Source of the DNA: an uncultured Eubacteriales bacterium
Lineage (GTDB): Bacteria; Bacillota; Clostridia; Oscillospirales; Acutalibacteraceae
Assembly: GCA_949293815.1 (NCBI GenBank)
Contig: CASFEZ010000007.1
Location: forward strand, 1-64,000
Reading direction: 5' to 3'
DNA: 64,000 bases
The stretch's first letter is position 1. Each line of letters begins with the position of its first letter. This document shows positions 24,869-34,035 of the stretch, in pieces. A program made the translations under genes and the position numbers. A model generated the notes under the pieces. That model ran no database searches. It worked only from the letters and a program-made list of their open reading frames with translations, and was not told the origin of the DNA.

Positions 24869-25546
24869 ATGGAGATAACGCTTTATCATGGTTCCGACCA
24901 TATTATTGAAAAACCCGTTTTTGGCTATGGCAAATCGTATAATGATTATGGTTTGGGGTTTTATTGTACACAAAACCTTTCTTTGGCGAAAGAATGGGCG
25001 GTCGGAAAGAATCAGGACGGCTATGCCAATGTCTATACCTTCGATGATGCAGGTCTGCAGATTCTCAATTTGAATGCGCCGGAAATTGGTCTATTGCACT
25101 GGCTGGCAATTCTCCTGCAGAATCGGACGTTTGACGCCCCCTCCGCGCTGGCCTGGGAGGCAAAAAACTATTTGCTGGCGCACTTTGCCATCGACTATGA
25201 AACGGCGGATGCCATCATCGGCTATCGCGCCGACGACAGTTATTTTTCCGTTGCACAGGATTTTATCAACGGCACCATCTCCTACCGGCAGCTTGGCAAT
25301 GCCATGCATCTGGGCAATCTCGGCGAGCAATTTGTTCTGAAAAGCGAATTGGCTTTTGATCGACTGCAATTTGTGAAATATGAAATTGCCAGTCATCAAG
25401 AATGGTTCGCGCAGAAAATGCAGCGGGATCGTAAGGCTCGGCGGGATTATTTCAGCCTTGAAAGGAACCGCCGCCAGCGTGGCGATATTTATATTACGCA
25501 AATTATGGACGAGGAGATGCAATCGAATGATCCACGCCTACGATGA
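24869..25546 (+). CDS. DUF3990 protein, putative ADP-ribosyltransferase-fold toxin
   Basis: The 225-residue protein opens with TLYHGSDHIIEKP (His7) and has GYGKSYNDYGLGFYCT (Tyr32 region), IIGYRADDSYFSVAQDF at about 116-132 and GEQFVLKS (Glu153). This is the DUF3990 pattern, which belongs to the ADP-ribosyltransferase fold clan; the His-Tyr-Glu arrangement resembles PARP/diphtheria-type enzymes. AGGAAGGAGGG precedes the ATG. The next gene overlaps by 20 bases and encodes an XRE-type DNA-binding protein. The pair has the form of a toxin-antitoxin module with an operator in its promoter. Toxicity and the target are inferred, not shown. Confidence 0.75.
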   Translation: MEITLYHGSDHIIEKPVFGYGKSYNDYGLGFYCTQNLSLAKEWAVGKNQDGYANVYTFDDAGLQILNLNAPEIGLLHWLAILLQNRTFDAPSALAWEAKNYLLAHFAIDYETADAIIGYRADDSYFSVAQDFINGTISYRQLGNAMHLGNLGEQFVLKSELAFDRLQFVKYEIASHQEWFAQKMQRDRKARRDYFSLERNRRQRGDIYITQIMDEEMQSNDPRLR

Positions 25547-26171
25547 AGTGTATCTGGAAAAGGCCAGCACGGCGCTGGGACGGATGCTGGATTTTGCCGT
25601 ATATGATTTACAGTATGCGCCAGATACGTTTTTCTCTCTCTTTCTCTCCACCGGTGTGGCAGAACGATTCGGCGATGGGGAGTTCCGGCTTTTAGTCGGT
25701 ATGTCCGGCGTGGAGCTTGCCTATGAAGTTCTACGGCTTGCCGGTATTGCACCTCAGCACATTGAGCCAAAGTTTACAGCCAATCGCAGCGAAGAATATT
25801 GGGCAGGCTGGGCACTTGCCCATTATCAATGGGAATCGGCGTTGTCTTTTTCTGAAATTGCAGAATATATTCCGATAACAGAGATAATATCCCTTTATTC
25901 CCCCTACCACGAAATGGATATTCGGCAGTTTATTGATCGAATGAATACGCTTTATTTGGAAAGAAAACAACAGACCAATCTGAAACTGCTGCGCAAAAAT
26001 GCAAACCTGACACAGCAAATGCTGTCGCAGCTATCCGGCATTTCACTGCGAACCATTCAGCAATATGAGCAGCGAAAAAAGGATATCAACAAAGCCGCTG
26101 CTGAAAAACTAACCGCATTGGCCTCGGTTCTACATTGCCAAATGGAAGATTTAATGGAAAAAACAGAATAA
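25527..26171 (+). CDS. XRE-type helix-turn-helix protein, putative antitoxin
   Basis: The 214-residue product starts at the ATG at 25527, inside the end of the DUF3990 gene. Residues about 1-150 are an alpha-helical domain with FSEIAEYIPITEIISLY and YHEMDIRQFIDRMNTLYLE. Residues about 152-210 are an XRE helix-turn-helix (LRKNANLTQQMLSQLSGISL, then RTIQQYEQRKKDINKA). Such a C-terminal DNA-binding domain with an N-terminal partner-binding domain suits an antitoxin. It likely binds the palindrome at 24827-24842. A terminator follows directly. Confidence 0.8.
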   Translation: MIHAYDEVYLEKASTALGRMLDFAVYDLQYAPDTFFSLFLSTGVAERFGDGEFRLLVGMSGVELAYEVLRLAGIAPQHIEPKFTANRSEEYWAGWALAHYQWESALSFSEIAEYIPITEIISLYSPYHEMDIRQFIDRMNTLYLERKQQTNLKLLRKNANLTQQMLSQLSGISLRTIQQYEQRKKDINKAAAEKLTALASVLHCQMEDLMEKTE

Positions 26172-26173
26172 AG

Positions 26174-26204
26174 AAAAGCCCTGCTCTTTTCGGGCAGGGC
26201 TTTT
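26174..26204. terminator. Bidirectional terminator between the XRE and der genes
   Basis: AAAAGCCCTGC (26174-26184) pairs exactly with GCAGGGCTTTT (26194-26204). The stem is flanked by T runs in both directions, so it can end both converging transcripts. Confidence 0.9.
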
Positions 26205-26220
26205 GCAATAGCCGCAAGTA

Positions 26221-27549
26221 TTATTTGCTGTTTTTCTCCCGTTCCCGAATGACAAAGCGGGTGGGAGTTCCCTCCAGACCGAAAACGGCGCGAATCTGAT
26301 TATCCAGATACCGCTGATAGCTGTAGTGGAACAAATCCTTTTTGTTGACAAAGCAGACAAAGGTCGGCGGACGGGTTGACGCCTGGGTGATATAGTAGAT
26401 TTTCAGGCGCTTGCCCTTATCGGTCGGCGGCTGCACCCGCGCTTCGGCGGCTGCCAGAACATCGTTCAGCTTGCCGGTGGAAATGCGCATGGCGTTCTGC
26501 TCGTTGACATAGCGGATCAAATCAAACAACCGCCCGAGCCGCTGCCCGGTTTTGGCGGAAATAAAGATAATCGGCGCATAGGACATAAAGGAAAAATCTT
26601 CCATGAGCTTTTTGCGGTAAGAATCCATACTCTTACTGTCCTTTTCGTAAGCGTCCCATTTATTAACGGCAATGATGCAAGCCTTACCCTGCTCATGGGC
26701 GATGCCCGCCACCTTTGAGTCCTGCTCGGTAAAACCGACCACCGCGTCAATCATGATAACGCACACATCGGCGCGTTCCACCGCCGCGACGGCGCGCAGC
26801 ACGCTGTAATGCTCAATCTGGTCATCTACCCGGGACTTGCGCCGAAGACCCGCGGTATCAATCAGCACATATTCCTGCCCGTCAATGGTCACATTGGTAT
26901 CGGTGGCATCGCGGGTGGTACCGGCAATGTCGGAAACAATCATGCGCTTTTCGCCGCAGACCGCGTTCACCAGCGAGGATTTGCCCACATTGGGCTTGCC
27001 GATAATCGCCACTTTGATGGCATCGGTCTCCTCCCCTGTTGATTCTTCTTCCGGCAGATGGCGAAAGATTTCATCTAACAGGTCGCCGGTGCCGTGACCA
27101 TGCACGGCGGAAACCGCAATCGGGTCGCCAAGACCGAGATTATAAAATTCATAAAACTCTGCGGGTGGTTCGCCTACCGAATCGCATTTATTCACGCAGA
27201 GCACCACCGGTTTGCTGCTTTTCATCAGCATCTGCGCCACTTCCTTGTCGGTAGCGACAACGCCGGTGCGCAGGTCAGTGACCAGAACAATCACATCGGC
27301 GTTTTCAATGGCGGTTTCGGCCTGTGCGCGCATCTGGCGCAGCAGCACATCATCGGAAAACGGCTCGATGCCGCCGGTATCCACAATCATAAAATGGCGG
27401 TTCTGCCACTCGCAGTCGGCATACAGCCGGTCACGGGTAACGCCCGGGCGGTCGTCCACAATCGCCAGCCGCCGCCCGCACAGCTTATTAAACAGGGTCG
27501 ATTTGCCCACATTCGGTCGCCCAACAATGGCGACAATCGGTTTCGGCAT
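26221..27549 (-). CDS. der: Ribosome-assembly GTPase Der (EngA)
   Basis: The 442-residue protein has two tandem GTPase domains: GRPNVGKSTLF, DTGGIEP and NKCD in the first, and GKPNVGKSSLV, DTAGLRRKS and NKWD in the second, followed by the KH-like C-terminal domain. Der acts in maturation of the large ribosomal subunit. The ATG at 27549 is preferred to an upstream GTG because GTGAGG is correctly spaced. The DUF512 gene lies 10 bases upstream, a neighbourhood common in Clostridia. Confidence 0.96.
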   Translation of the reverse strand: MPKPIVAIVGRPNVGKSTLFNKLCGRRLAIVDDRPGVTRDRLYADCEWQNRHFMIVDTGGIEPFSDDVLLRQMRAQAETAIENADVIVLVTDLRTGVVATDKEVAQMLMKSSKPVVLCVNKCDSVGEPPAEFYEFYNLGLGDPIAVSAVHGHGTGDLLDEIFRHLPEEESTGEETDAIKVAIIGKPNVGKSSLVNAVCGEKRMIVSDIAGTTRDATDTNVTIDGQEYVLIDTAGLRRKSRVDDQIEHYSVLRAVAAVERADVCVIMIDAVVGFTEQDSKVAGIAHEQGKACIIAVNKWDAYEKDSKSMDSYRKKLMEDFSFMSYAPIIFISAKTGQRLGRLFDLIRYVNEQNAMRISTGKLNDVLAAAEARVQPPTDKGKRLKIYYITQASTRPPTFVCFVNKKDLFHYSYQRYLDNQIRAVFGLEGTPTRFVIREREKNSK

Positions 27550-27559
27550 GCAAAACACC

Positions 27560-28882
27560 TCACAATCCTAAAATTTCGGCAAGCAGCTGCCTGCCATCGG
27601 TTTCCGGCACTACAACAACGGATACGCCCAGCTGTTCTTCCACCTGGGAAACCGTGATATCATCCAGAAAAATCGGTTCATCCGCGCTTTTGAGCATGGC
27701 GGAGGTCAAGAGCAAATATCCGTCAGCGGTTTCCTCTTCCCGCATCTTTGCCAGCAAATCCTTGCCGGTAATCAAACCGGCAACGGTTACGCTTTCGCCG
27801 AAGAAATGGTTTTTGACACAAACAACCTTACAATCCACCGATGGTACCCGCTGCCGGAGTTCTTCCGTCAAAGCCGCAAGCAGCGGATAGGCAGCCTCAC
27901 CGGTGGCGATAAAGACCTTTTTGCGCTTTGCCACGGTTGGCTCCGGCAGCTGAGCCAGCGCTTCACGGAAAGTTGCGCGCAGCAGCGTCCACATGCCGAC
28001 GCCGTTTTCCAGTTGGGAGAAATCATCGTAAAACTCCACATCGGGAACCGGGCGTTCAGCTTTGATATAAAATTCATCGGCAGGATAGCAAAGCTTGCCG
28101 CCATTGAAAAAAGCAAAATGCTCGTTAAACGCATCGATAATATCCAGCACCTCGGCGGCGGATTGCCTGTCGTATGGTTTCAGGGGATACAGCCCCTCCC
28201 GCCATGCGGTCAGCCCCACCGGCACGGCGGCGATACTCTGCACCGCCGGATAGCGCTTGGACAATTCATCCAAAGAATATTCCAGCGCCTTGCCGTCATT
28301 CAGTCCGGGACAGAGCACCAACTGGGTATTCATTTGAATACCTGCGTCGCTGAACCGGTCGATGATGGAAAGCACCTCTCCCGCATGGGGATTGCCCATC
28401 AGTTTGACGCGCAGCGCCGGATCCATGGTATGGACGGAAATATTGATAGGGCTGATGTGCATATCGATAATGCGCTGCACTTCCCGCTCGCTGATCGCCG
28501 TCAATGTGATATAATTACCAAAGAAGAAAGACAGACGGGAGTCATCATCTTTAAAATACAGGCTGTCGCGCATCCCCGGGGGCATCTGATCCACAAAACA
28601 AAAAACGCATTTGTTGCGGCACTGCTGTTTTTTATCCATTAAGTAGGTGTCAAAGTTCAGCCCCAGGCTGTCTGCGCCATCGCAATGGCGGATATGCTTG
28701 ACACGCTCCCTGCCTTTCGCATTGAGCAGGCGCAGATAGATATCATCGGAATCCGCATAAAAACGGTAGTCCAGCACATCAAAAATCTCGTGGTCATTGA
28801 TAGAAATCAGCGTATCGCCGCTTTTGATGCCTTTTCGGCTGCCGGCGGAGCCTTTTTCAACAGATGTGATTTTAACTGCCAT
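27560..28882 (-). CDS. DUF512 radical SAM-like protein with PDZ domain
   Basis: The 440-residue protein starts with a PDZ domain (KGSAGSRKGIKSGDTLISIN). A radical SAM-type cluster motif C-x3-C-x2-C follows at Cys88, 92 and 95 (CRNKCVFCFVDQMP), then PINISVHTMDP and LVLCPGLNDG. The C-terminal DUF512 domain contains VPVGLTAWREGLYPLKPYD. It is conserved in anaerobic Firmicutes, nearly always beside der, and the function is unknown; tRNA or rRNA modification has been suggested on context. Both genes are co-transcribed here. Confidence 0.9.
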   Translation of the reverse strand: MAVKITSVEKGSAGSRKGIKSGDTLISINDHEIFDVLDYRFYADSDDIYLRLLNAKGRERVKHIRHCDGADSLGLNFDTYLMDKKQQCRNKCVFCFVDQMPPGMRDSLYFKDDDSRLSFFFGNYITLTAISEREVQRIIDMHISPINISVHTMDPALRVKLMGNPHAGEVLSIIDRFSDAGIQMNTQLVLCPGLNDGKALEYSLDELSKRYPAVQSIAAVPVGLTAWREGLYPLKPYDRQSAAEVLDIIDAFNEHFAFFNGGKLCYPADEFYIKAERPVPDVEFYDDFSQLENGVGMWTLLRATFREALAQLPEPTVAKRKKVFIATGEAAYPLLAALTEELRQRVPSVDCKVVCVKNHFFGESVTVAGLITGKDLLAKMREEETADGYLLLTSAMLKSADEPIFLDDITVSQVEEQLGVSVVVVPETDGRQLLAEILGL

Positions 28883-28926
28883 ATAAAAGCTCCTTTTTAC
28901 GGCAAGATTTTGATAAACGATGAAAA

Positions 28927-28951
28927 GGCGGGGAAGACATGCTTCTCCGCC
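28927..28951 (-). terminator. Terminator after rpmF
   Basis: GGCGGGGAAG and CTTCTCCGCC form a 10-bp hairpin (one G-U pair) followed by TTTT on the minus strand, 22 bases after the rpmF stop. Confidence 0.75.
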
Positions 28952-28972
28952 TGTAAAAAACGCTGTGAGAAA

Positions 28973-29155
28973 TTATTCCTCAACGGTAACGACCTGACGG
29001 CCGTTGTACTGCCCGCAGGAGCCGCAAAGTCTGTGACTTCTTTTGTAAGCGCCGCAGTTCGGGCATTTTTCGATCGCAGGAGCATCCAATTTCCAAACAC
29101 TGGATCTTCTCTTATCTCTTCTTGCGTGAGAAACGCGTCTTGCAGGTACTGCCAT
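28973..29155 (-). CDS. rpmF: 50S ribosomal protein L32
   Basis: The 60-residue protein has the highly conserved L32 start MAVPARRVSHARRDKRRSS and two CxxC pairs (CPNCGAYK and CGSCGQYN), the zinc-binding form of L32. The usual lysine at position 5 is an alanine. AGGAGG stands before the ATG. It follows the YceD-like gene, the standard yceD-rpmF arrangement. Confidence 0.97.
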   Translation of the reverse strand: MAVPARRVSHARRDKRRSSVWKLDAPAIEKCPNCGAYKRSHRLCGSCGQYNGRQVVTVEE

Positions 29156-29188
29156 ATTCCTAATCCTCCTGTATAAACTGATAAATAT

Positions 29189-29683
29189 TTATTCGTTAAG
29201 CAGCTGTTCCAAAACAGCCAATCTGGGGTCTGAAGGTTTTTTACAGCCGCAATCGCCTTCGTTGCGGTCGGCGCCGCAGATGGGGCAAAGCCCCTTGCAG
29301 TCCTCCCGGCACAAAAAGCGCATGGGGAGCGCTAAAATGGCATCCTCGTAAATCAGCTCGTCCAACGGCAAAGAGGAATTTTCAACAGCGATATATTCAT
29401 CCGTCTCATCGGAGTGGAGCTGACGAATCAGCTGATGAGAAAGCGGAATTGAATATGCGCGAACCACTTCAGCGGCGCAGCGGTCACAGGGGGCGCGGTA
29501 GGCAAAATCCACCGTACCGGTTAAAGTGACCATTCCGCAATGGTTCTCCACCACGCCTTTTGCGGCGATGCCTGAGGGGAAACGGGCGTCCGCGGGAATA
29601 CCGCTGCCATCGGTTTTGACCACATAATCAAACGGCAGGCGGCTGCCCTCGTTTTCAAAAATACGCGCCAGTTCCAGAACCAT
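29189..29683 (-). CDS. YceD-like DUF177 protein
   Basis: The 164-residue protein starts at the ATG at 29683 with GGAGG 7 bases before it. It contains the DUF177 zinc-ribbon-like cysteines: CDRCAAEV near residue 63, then FLCREDCKGLCPICGADRN, and ends CGCKKPSDPRLAVLEQLL, a typical ending. In bacteria YceD is encoded next to rpmF and is thought to aid 23S rRNA processing. Confidence 0.92.
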   Translation of the reverse strand: MVLELARIFENEGSRLPFDYVVKTDGSGIPADARFPSGIAAKGVVENHCGMVTLTGTVDFAYRAPCDRCAAEVVRAYSIPLSHQLIRQLHSDETDEYIAVENSSLPLDELIYEDAILALPMRFLCREDCKGLCPICGADRNEGDCGCKKPSDPRLAVLEQLLNE

Positions 29684-29749
29684 GCAAAAGCCTCCAAAAC
29701 TCATACCTTAACATTATATATACATGGATTTGGTTTGTCAAGAAAATTT

Positions 29750-30166
29750 TCAGATTTTTTTGCAGAACTCAAAGACATTTTCCGGCAAATCGGACTCTTC
29801 CATGGAAAGCGTAAACACAAAGTCGGTTTCCGCCATCTTGGAAAGCTCGGCAACCTTCTGCAAAAAGGCAGCGGTCTCCTCCGGATCGCGGCTGCCGATA
29901 CGCAGCGTAGCGTCCACCAGTACATCGGTAATATCATGGTTCCCGGCGCAAAGACCGCACAGAAGACCGTAGAACATATCATAACCGGCAATACCGTAAT
30001 CATCGGACGTAACCAGGCGCGCCTGATAGTTGACATTGTAGGAAAGCGCCTTGTTTTTTTCAATGCAGACAACATTGCCGTTGCTGCGCGCCAGCGCCGC
30101 GTTGACCTCTTCGATTAAACGCTTGGTTTTTCCGCTTCCTTTGGTTCCAATCAATAATTTTACCAT
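29750..30166 (-). CDS. Small P-loop protein of Clostridia
   Basis: The 138-residue protein opens with a Walker A motif, LLIGTKGSGKTKRLIEEVN, followed by NGNVVCIEKNKALSYN and ITDVLVDATLRI (Walker B-like with Asp). It is a compact NTPase-fold protein with no extra domain. I recognise it only as a conserved hypothetical of Clostridia, sometimes labelled twitching-motility-like on weak grounds. It lies 19 bases downstream of pgi and is probably co-transcribed. No partner or substrate can be proposed. Confidence 0.8.
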   Translation of the reverse strand: MVKLLIGTKGSGKTKRLIEEVNAALARSNGNVVCIEKNKALSYNVNYQARLVTSDDYGIAGYDMFYGLLCGLCAGNHDITDVLVDATLRIGSRDPEETAAFLQKVAELSKMAETDFVFTLSMEESDLPENVFEFCKKI

Positions 30167-30185
30167 TGTAATTGCTCCTTTACAG

Positions 30186-31535
30186 TTATTTATTCAATCT
30201 CTCTGCAAGCTCAGCGGAAAGCGCTTCATAACCGGGCTTTCCGAGCAGAGCAAACATATTCTTTTTATACATTTCCACGCCGGGCTGGTCAAAGGGGTTG
30301 ACGCCCAAAACATAACCGGAAATGGCGCAGGCCTTTTCCAAAAAGTATATCAGCTCACCGGCTGAACGGGCGCTCATATCGGCAAGACGCAAAATCATAT
30401 TCGGCACGCCGCCGTCCGTATGCGCAAGCACCGTCCCCTCAAACGCCTTGCGGTTGACAAAGGACATGGTTTTTCCGGCAAGGAAATTCAGACCATCCAG
30501 GTTCTCCGGGTCTTCGGCTATAACAATATCATTTTTGGTCTTATCAAAAACCACCACGGTTTCAAACAGCAGGCGGCTGCCCTCCTGCACATACTGACCG
30601 AGGGAATGCAAATCGGTGGAATAAATGGCGCTGGCGGGAAAAATGCCTTTGTTCTCCTTGCCTTCGCTTTCGCCGAACAGCTGCTTGAACCATTCGTTCA
30701 TCATTAGATAATCCGGCTCGTAGCTGACCATCATTTCCACCATTTTGCCCTTGCGGTACAGGATATTGCGCAAGGCGGCGTATTTATAGCAGTCGTTTTT
30801 CTCGATATCGGGGTCGGTATAGGTTTCGGCAGACTGCGCCGCGCCCGCCATCAGCTCTTCAATATCAATACCGGCGGCGGCGATGGGCAAAAGCCCTACA
30901 GCAGTCAGCACGGAATAGCGACCGCCCACATCATCGGGTACCACAAAGGTTTCGTACCCTTCCCTGTCTGCCAGGGAGCGCAGCGTCCCCTTTGCCTTAT
31001 CGGTAGTGGCGTAAATCCGCCCAGCGGCGCCTTCGACACCATAGCGTTCTTCCAAAAGTGCGCGGAAAATACGGAACGCAATGGCAGGCTCGGTGGTGGT
31101 ACCGGATTTGGATATGACATTAACGGAAAAATCCTTTTCGCGGCAGAGCGCGTAAACCTGCGAGAGCTCTGCGGGGCTGATGCTGTTGCCCACAAAGAAA
31201 ATCTGCGGGTCGCCTGCTTCGCGAACAAGGTTATAGTTTTTGGATTTGACAAATTCAATCACCGCGCGGGCACCGAGGTAGGAGCCGCCGATGCCGATAA
31301 CAACGAGGATGTCGGAATCAGAACGGATTTTTGCAGCGGCAGATTGAATGCGCGCAAATTCCTCTTTATCATAATCAAAAGGCAGCGTCAGCCAGCCGTG
31401 GAAATCATTGCCGCGGGCGTTGACCTTGTTGTCATAAAGATAGTCGTGTGCTTTTTTTATTTCGGCCTGGATTTGCTTGCAGTCCTCTGCCGAAATAAAA
31501 GAATCCAGATAACTGCAATCTAACTGTACGGACAT
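30186..31535 (-). CDS. pgi: Glucose-6-phosphate isomerase
   Basis: The 449-residue enzyme shows the PGI signatures [31 protein letters not shown], the second signature [14 protein letters not shown] and the C-terminal [16 protein letters not shown]. It interconverts glucose 6-phosphate and fructose 6-phosphate in glycolysis. The length is that of the short bacterial PGI form. GGAGG lies 10-11 bases upstream of the ATG, and a promoter sits at 31575-31603. Confidence 0.97.
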   Translation of the reverse strand: MSVQLDCSYLDSFISAEDCKQIQAEIKKAHDYLYDNKVNARGNDFHGWLTLPFDYDKEEFARIQSAAAKIRSDSDILVVIGIGGSYLGARAVIEFVKSKNYNLVREAGDPQIFFVGNSISPAELSQVYALCREKDFSVNVISKSGTTTEPAIAFRIFRALLEERYGVEGAAGRIYATTDKAKGTLRSLADREGYETFVVPDDVGGRYSVLTAVGLLPIAAAGIDIEELMAGAAQSAETYTDPDIEKNDCYKYAALRNILYRKGKMVEMMVSYEPDYLMMNEWFKQLFGESEGKENKGIFPASAIYSTDLHSLGQYVQEGSRLLFETVVVFDKTKNDIVIAEDPENLDGLNFLAGKTMSFVNRKAFEGTVLAHTDGGVPNMILRLADMSARSAGELIYFLEKACAISGYVLGVNPFDQPGVEMYKKNMFALLGKPGYEALSAELAERLNK

Positions 31536-31574
31536 AGAATATAAAACCTCCGAGGTTTGCCTTGAATTTAGTCT

Positions 31575-31603
31575 ATTGTACTATATGGCGAAAAATTTTT
31601 CAA
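31575..31603 (-). promoter_or_regulatory. Promoter of pgi
   Basis: On the minus strand TTGAAA (31598-31603) and TACAAT (31575-31580) are 17 bases apart, about 40 bases before the pgi start. Confidence 0.75.
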
Positions 31604-31709
31604 TAGATTACCGGCACTTTTTTCAAGCCGTTCACAGAATCCGGAAAACCGACCCTATCTGCGCCGCCGGCATGGCGTATAGCACAGATTTTTCTTTGCA
31701 TATTTTCTA

Positions 31710-31738
31710 TTGCACTCTGCGTATTTTCCGAATATAAT
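31710..31738 (+). promoter_or_regulatory. Promoter of the 31769 gene
   Basis: TTGCAC (31710-31715) and TATAAT (31733-31738) are 17 bases apart, about 30 bases before the ATG at 31769. Confidence 0.8.
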
Positions 31739-31768
31739 AGAGCTCAATCTAAAAAAGGCGGAATTTTG

Positions 31769-32545
31769 ATGAATAAAACCAGCTACGAGCTATTTCACCA
31801 CACCAGGGCATTTCCCCGCTGGGCAAAGCCGTCCCAAACGGAGATTGCTGCCGCACGCAAAAAAACATTGACACCGGACGGCGCGGTGCTTTGGCAAATC
31901 GGAGAAGAAAACGGCGCGGTCAGCGACCATGTGGAAATGAGCGGACTGCAAAGCAGCAGCATTATTTGCTACGGCAAGGATCGAGACGGCGTTCTGCGCA
32001 TCAACCGCCATGTGACATTCCCGGCGCTGCGCACATTGCCGGATGATACGCGCGGCAGCTTTGGCTATAACTTCAAAGGTGTTGGCTTTACGCTGCAAAA
32101 AAACGGCCGTACCCTCCCCTTTCATCCTGCCGATGTGAGGCTTGACGGCAATGTAACCCTGCGGGGGCATTGCGGCGCGTTTTTGACGGAGGACGCCGGT
32201 GCGTTTACCAAAGCATGCGAATATGCCGAAAACCGCCTCAAGGGGAACCACTCCCCCTATCCTTTTGAAGCCTATCCCGAAGGCAACCGCGCCCATTTGG
32301 CGGCGGAAAGCGTGCTGTTCTGCCGCATGATAACCGAAGGACTGTTCGGTCTGCGCGTTGTGGGACTGCGGCAGCTGCAAATTGCGCCGAAAAGCGATTG
32401 CATAACCATTTCGAATCTCGCTCTGTTCGGCGAAACCTTCGCCATCACCGCCAAAACGCGGGAAGTTATCTTAACATGGAACGGGCAGGACTATCAGGCA
32501 CCCTATGGCTCGGTGTTTGATTTTATCGCAAAAAAATTCATCTGA
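31769..32545 (+). CDS. Unrecognised 258-residue protein
   Basis: The ATG at 31769 follows GGCGGA and a strong promoter, and the gene ends at a strong terminator, so it is a real single-gene unit. The product is soluble with no signal peptide. It contains AVSDHVEMSGLQSSSIICYG, LRINRHVTFPALRTLPDDTR, a glycine-rich HCGAFLTEDAGAF and a C-terminal beta-rich GETFAITAKTREVILTWNG. The overall pattern suggests a beta-sandwich like the non-catalytic or central domains of large glycoside hydrolases. I do not recognise a family and find no catalytic motif. Confidence 0.75.
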   Translation: MNKTSYELFHHTRAFPRWAKPSQTEIAAARKKTLTPDGAVLWQIGEENGAVSDHVEMSGLQSSSIICYGKDRDGVLRINRHVTFPALRTLPDDTRGSFGYNFKGVGFTLQKNGRTLPFHPADVRLDGNVTLRGHCGAFLTEDAGAFTKACEYAENRLKGNHSPYPFEAYPEGNRAHLAAESVLFCRMITEGLFGLRVVGLRQLQIAPKSDCITISNLALFGETFAITAKTREVILTWNGQDYQAPYGSVFDFIAKKFI

Positions 32546-32570
32546 TAATCTATTCCCTTATTTTTGCAAC

Positions 32571-32610
32571 AAGACACCGCAAACCGACCGGCTTGCGGTG
32601 TCTTCATTTT
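32571..32610 (+). terminator. Terminator of the 31769 gene
   Basis: AAGACACCGCAA (32571-32582) pairs exactly with TTGCGGTGTCTT (32593-32604), followed by CATTTTTT on the plus strand. It may also slow the converging carboxypeptidase transcript. Confidence 0.85.
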
Positions 32611-32622
32611 TTATCCGGCGCG

Positions 32623-33870
32623 TCACTGACTGTCGCTCTCTGCTGCTTCTTCTTTGCCGATGCTTTGCAGAATTTTTCCCATAAATTCCCAAAAACTGAG
32701 TTTTGGTATATCCTCACCGCAGAGCAAGTCGTATTCGCAGAGTACCTCTTCCTCTGCCAAAAAGCGAATGCTGCCTACCTTTTGTCCTGCTTCAACCGGC
32801 GCTTTGACATTCTCGACGACCGTTATTTCTACGGTAATGGCGCTGCTCTGTCCGCGTGCAACCAGAATGGGCGAAAATTCCGGCAGCGCAGGCGTCATTT
32901 TCTCCTGGAGCGCACCCAAAACAGATATTTCCGGCAGCTCCTCTTCGGTTATCGTCGGCGTATAGCACTCGTAATTGGCAAAGCCCCAGTCCAGCATGGC
33001 CTTCGCGCCGTTAAAGCGGTCGTTGCTGTTGTCACTTCCCAGCACCACGGCAATCAGCGAAAGCCCATCCCGCTCGGCGGTGGCGCTGACACAGCACCCG
33101 GCCTTATCCGTTGTACCGGTTTTCAGTCCTGTAATCCCCTTATAGGTACGCACCAGCTTGTTGGTGTTGACAAGCTGTGTTTCCCCGCCGCGCAGAGAGT
33201 CCATCCAGATGGTGGAATAGTTTTTGATAATGTCATGCTTTAACAGCTCTCTGGACATCAGCGCGATGTCGTAAGCCGTTGTTAAATGCTCTTCGGTGGT
33301 ATCGTCCAAGCCGGTGCAGTTGACAAAATGGGTATTGCTCATACCCAGCTGCTGCGCCTTCTCGTTCATCATCTGTACAAACGCCTCTTCGCTGCCCGCG
33401 ACAACCTCGCCCAAAAGCGTACAGGCATCGTTGGCGCTGTAAACGGCAGTGGCTTTCAGCAAATCGTCAACGGTCATTTCCTCCCCCGGCTCAAGCCAAA
33501 TCTGCGAACCGCCCTTGGCGCAGGCGTTTTCGGTGGCGGCGACGGTATCGGTCAAGTTGATTTTCCCCGCGTCGAGCGCTTCACAAATTAAAATCATGGA
33601 CATAATCTTGGTGACGGAGGCGGGATAGAGCTGTTCATTTTCGTTCATCGCCATTAAAATTTGCCCGGTAGCGCCTTCCATCAAAACCGCCGCTTTGGCA
33701 TTCACCTCCACTTTCATGGAAACATCTTCCATCGCCGAAAGCGCGGCGCCGGAGACCGGCACTTCCTGTCCCAGGCGGGCGTTCGGCACAGTATAATCGG
33801 CTGCCGGCGTAATGATTATACCGCTAAAAAACAAACAAAAACATAAAAAGCATATCCGCAGTTTTTTCAT
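32623..33870 (-). CDS. D-alanyl-D-alanine carboxypeptidase (PBP5/DacF type)
   Basis: The 415-residue protein has a signal peptide (residues 1 to about 22) and the penicillin-binding triad: SVTK in YPASVTKIMSM, SAN in AVYSANDACTLLG and KTG in ITGLKTGTTDKAG. A PBP5-type C-terminal domain and a short amphipathic tail follow. It trims the terminal D-Ala from peptidoglycan pentapeptides outside the membrane. The ATG at 33870 has GGAAGGTG in place; the longer frame is unsupported. It follows sigG, which suggests a DacF-like, forespore-expressed role, though this is inference from position. Confidence 0.93.
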   Translation of the reverse strand: MKKLRICFLCFCLFFSGIIITPAADYTVPNARLGQEVPVSGAALSAMEDVSMKVEVNAKAAVLMEGATGQILMAMNENEQLYPASVTKIMSMILICEALDAGKINLTDTVAATENACAKGGSQIWLEPGEEMTVDDLLKATAVYSANDACTLLGEVVAGSEEAFVQMMNEKAQQLGMSNTHFVNCTGLDDTTEEHLTTAYDIALMSRELLKHDIIKNYSTIWMDSLRGGETQLVNTNKLVRTYKGITGLKTGTTDKAGCCVSATAERDGLSLIAVVLGSDNSNDRFNGAKAMLDWGFANYECYTPTITEEELPEISVLGALQEKMTPALPEFSPILVARGQSSAITVEITVVENVKAPVEAGQKVGSIRFLAEEEVLCEYDLLCGEDIPKLSFWEFMGKILQSIGKEEAAESDSQ

Positions 33871-33943
33871 ATGTATCACCTTCCACATTCTCTGTTTGAT
33901 ACCTATGATAATTTTACGCAGCATATACCTCAAGTAAACGCGA

Positions 33944-33976
33944 ATATGCGGGCATACAGCGACTATGCCCGCATAT
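33944..33976. terminator. 13-bp hairpin between sigG and the carboxypeptidase gene
   Basis: ATATGCGGGCATA (33944-33956) pairs exactly with its complement (33964-33976) around a 7-base loop. The T run lies on the plus-strand side; on the minus strand only a weak ATTCGCGTTT follows. It probably lessens read-through from sigG. Confidence 0.55.
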
Positions 33977-34035
33977 TTTTGGCATGATAAAAATCAAACG
34001 GCGCCATTTATGCGCCGGCATTTATCAGCGGTTGT

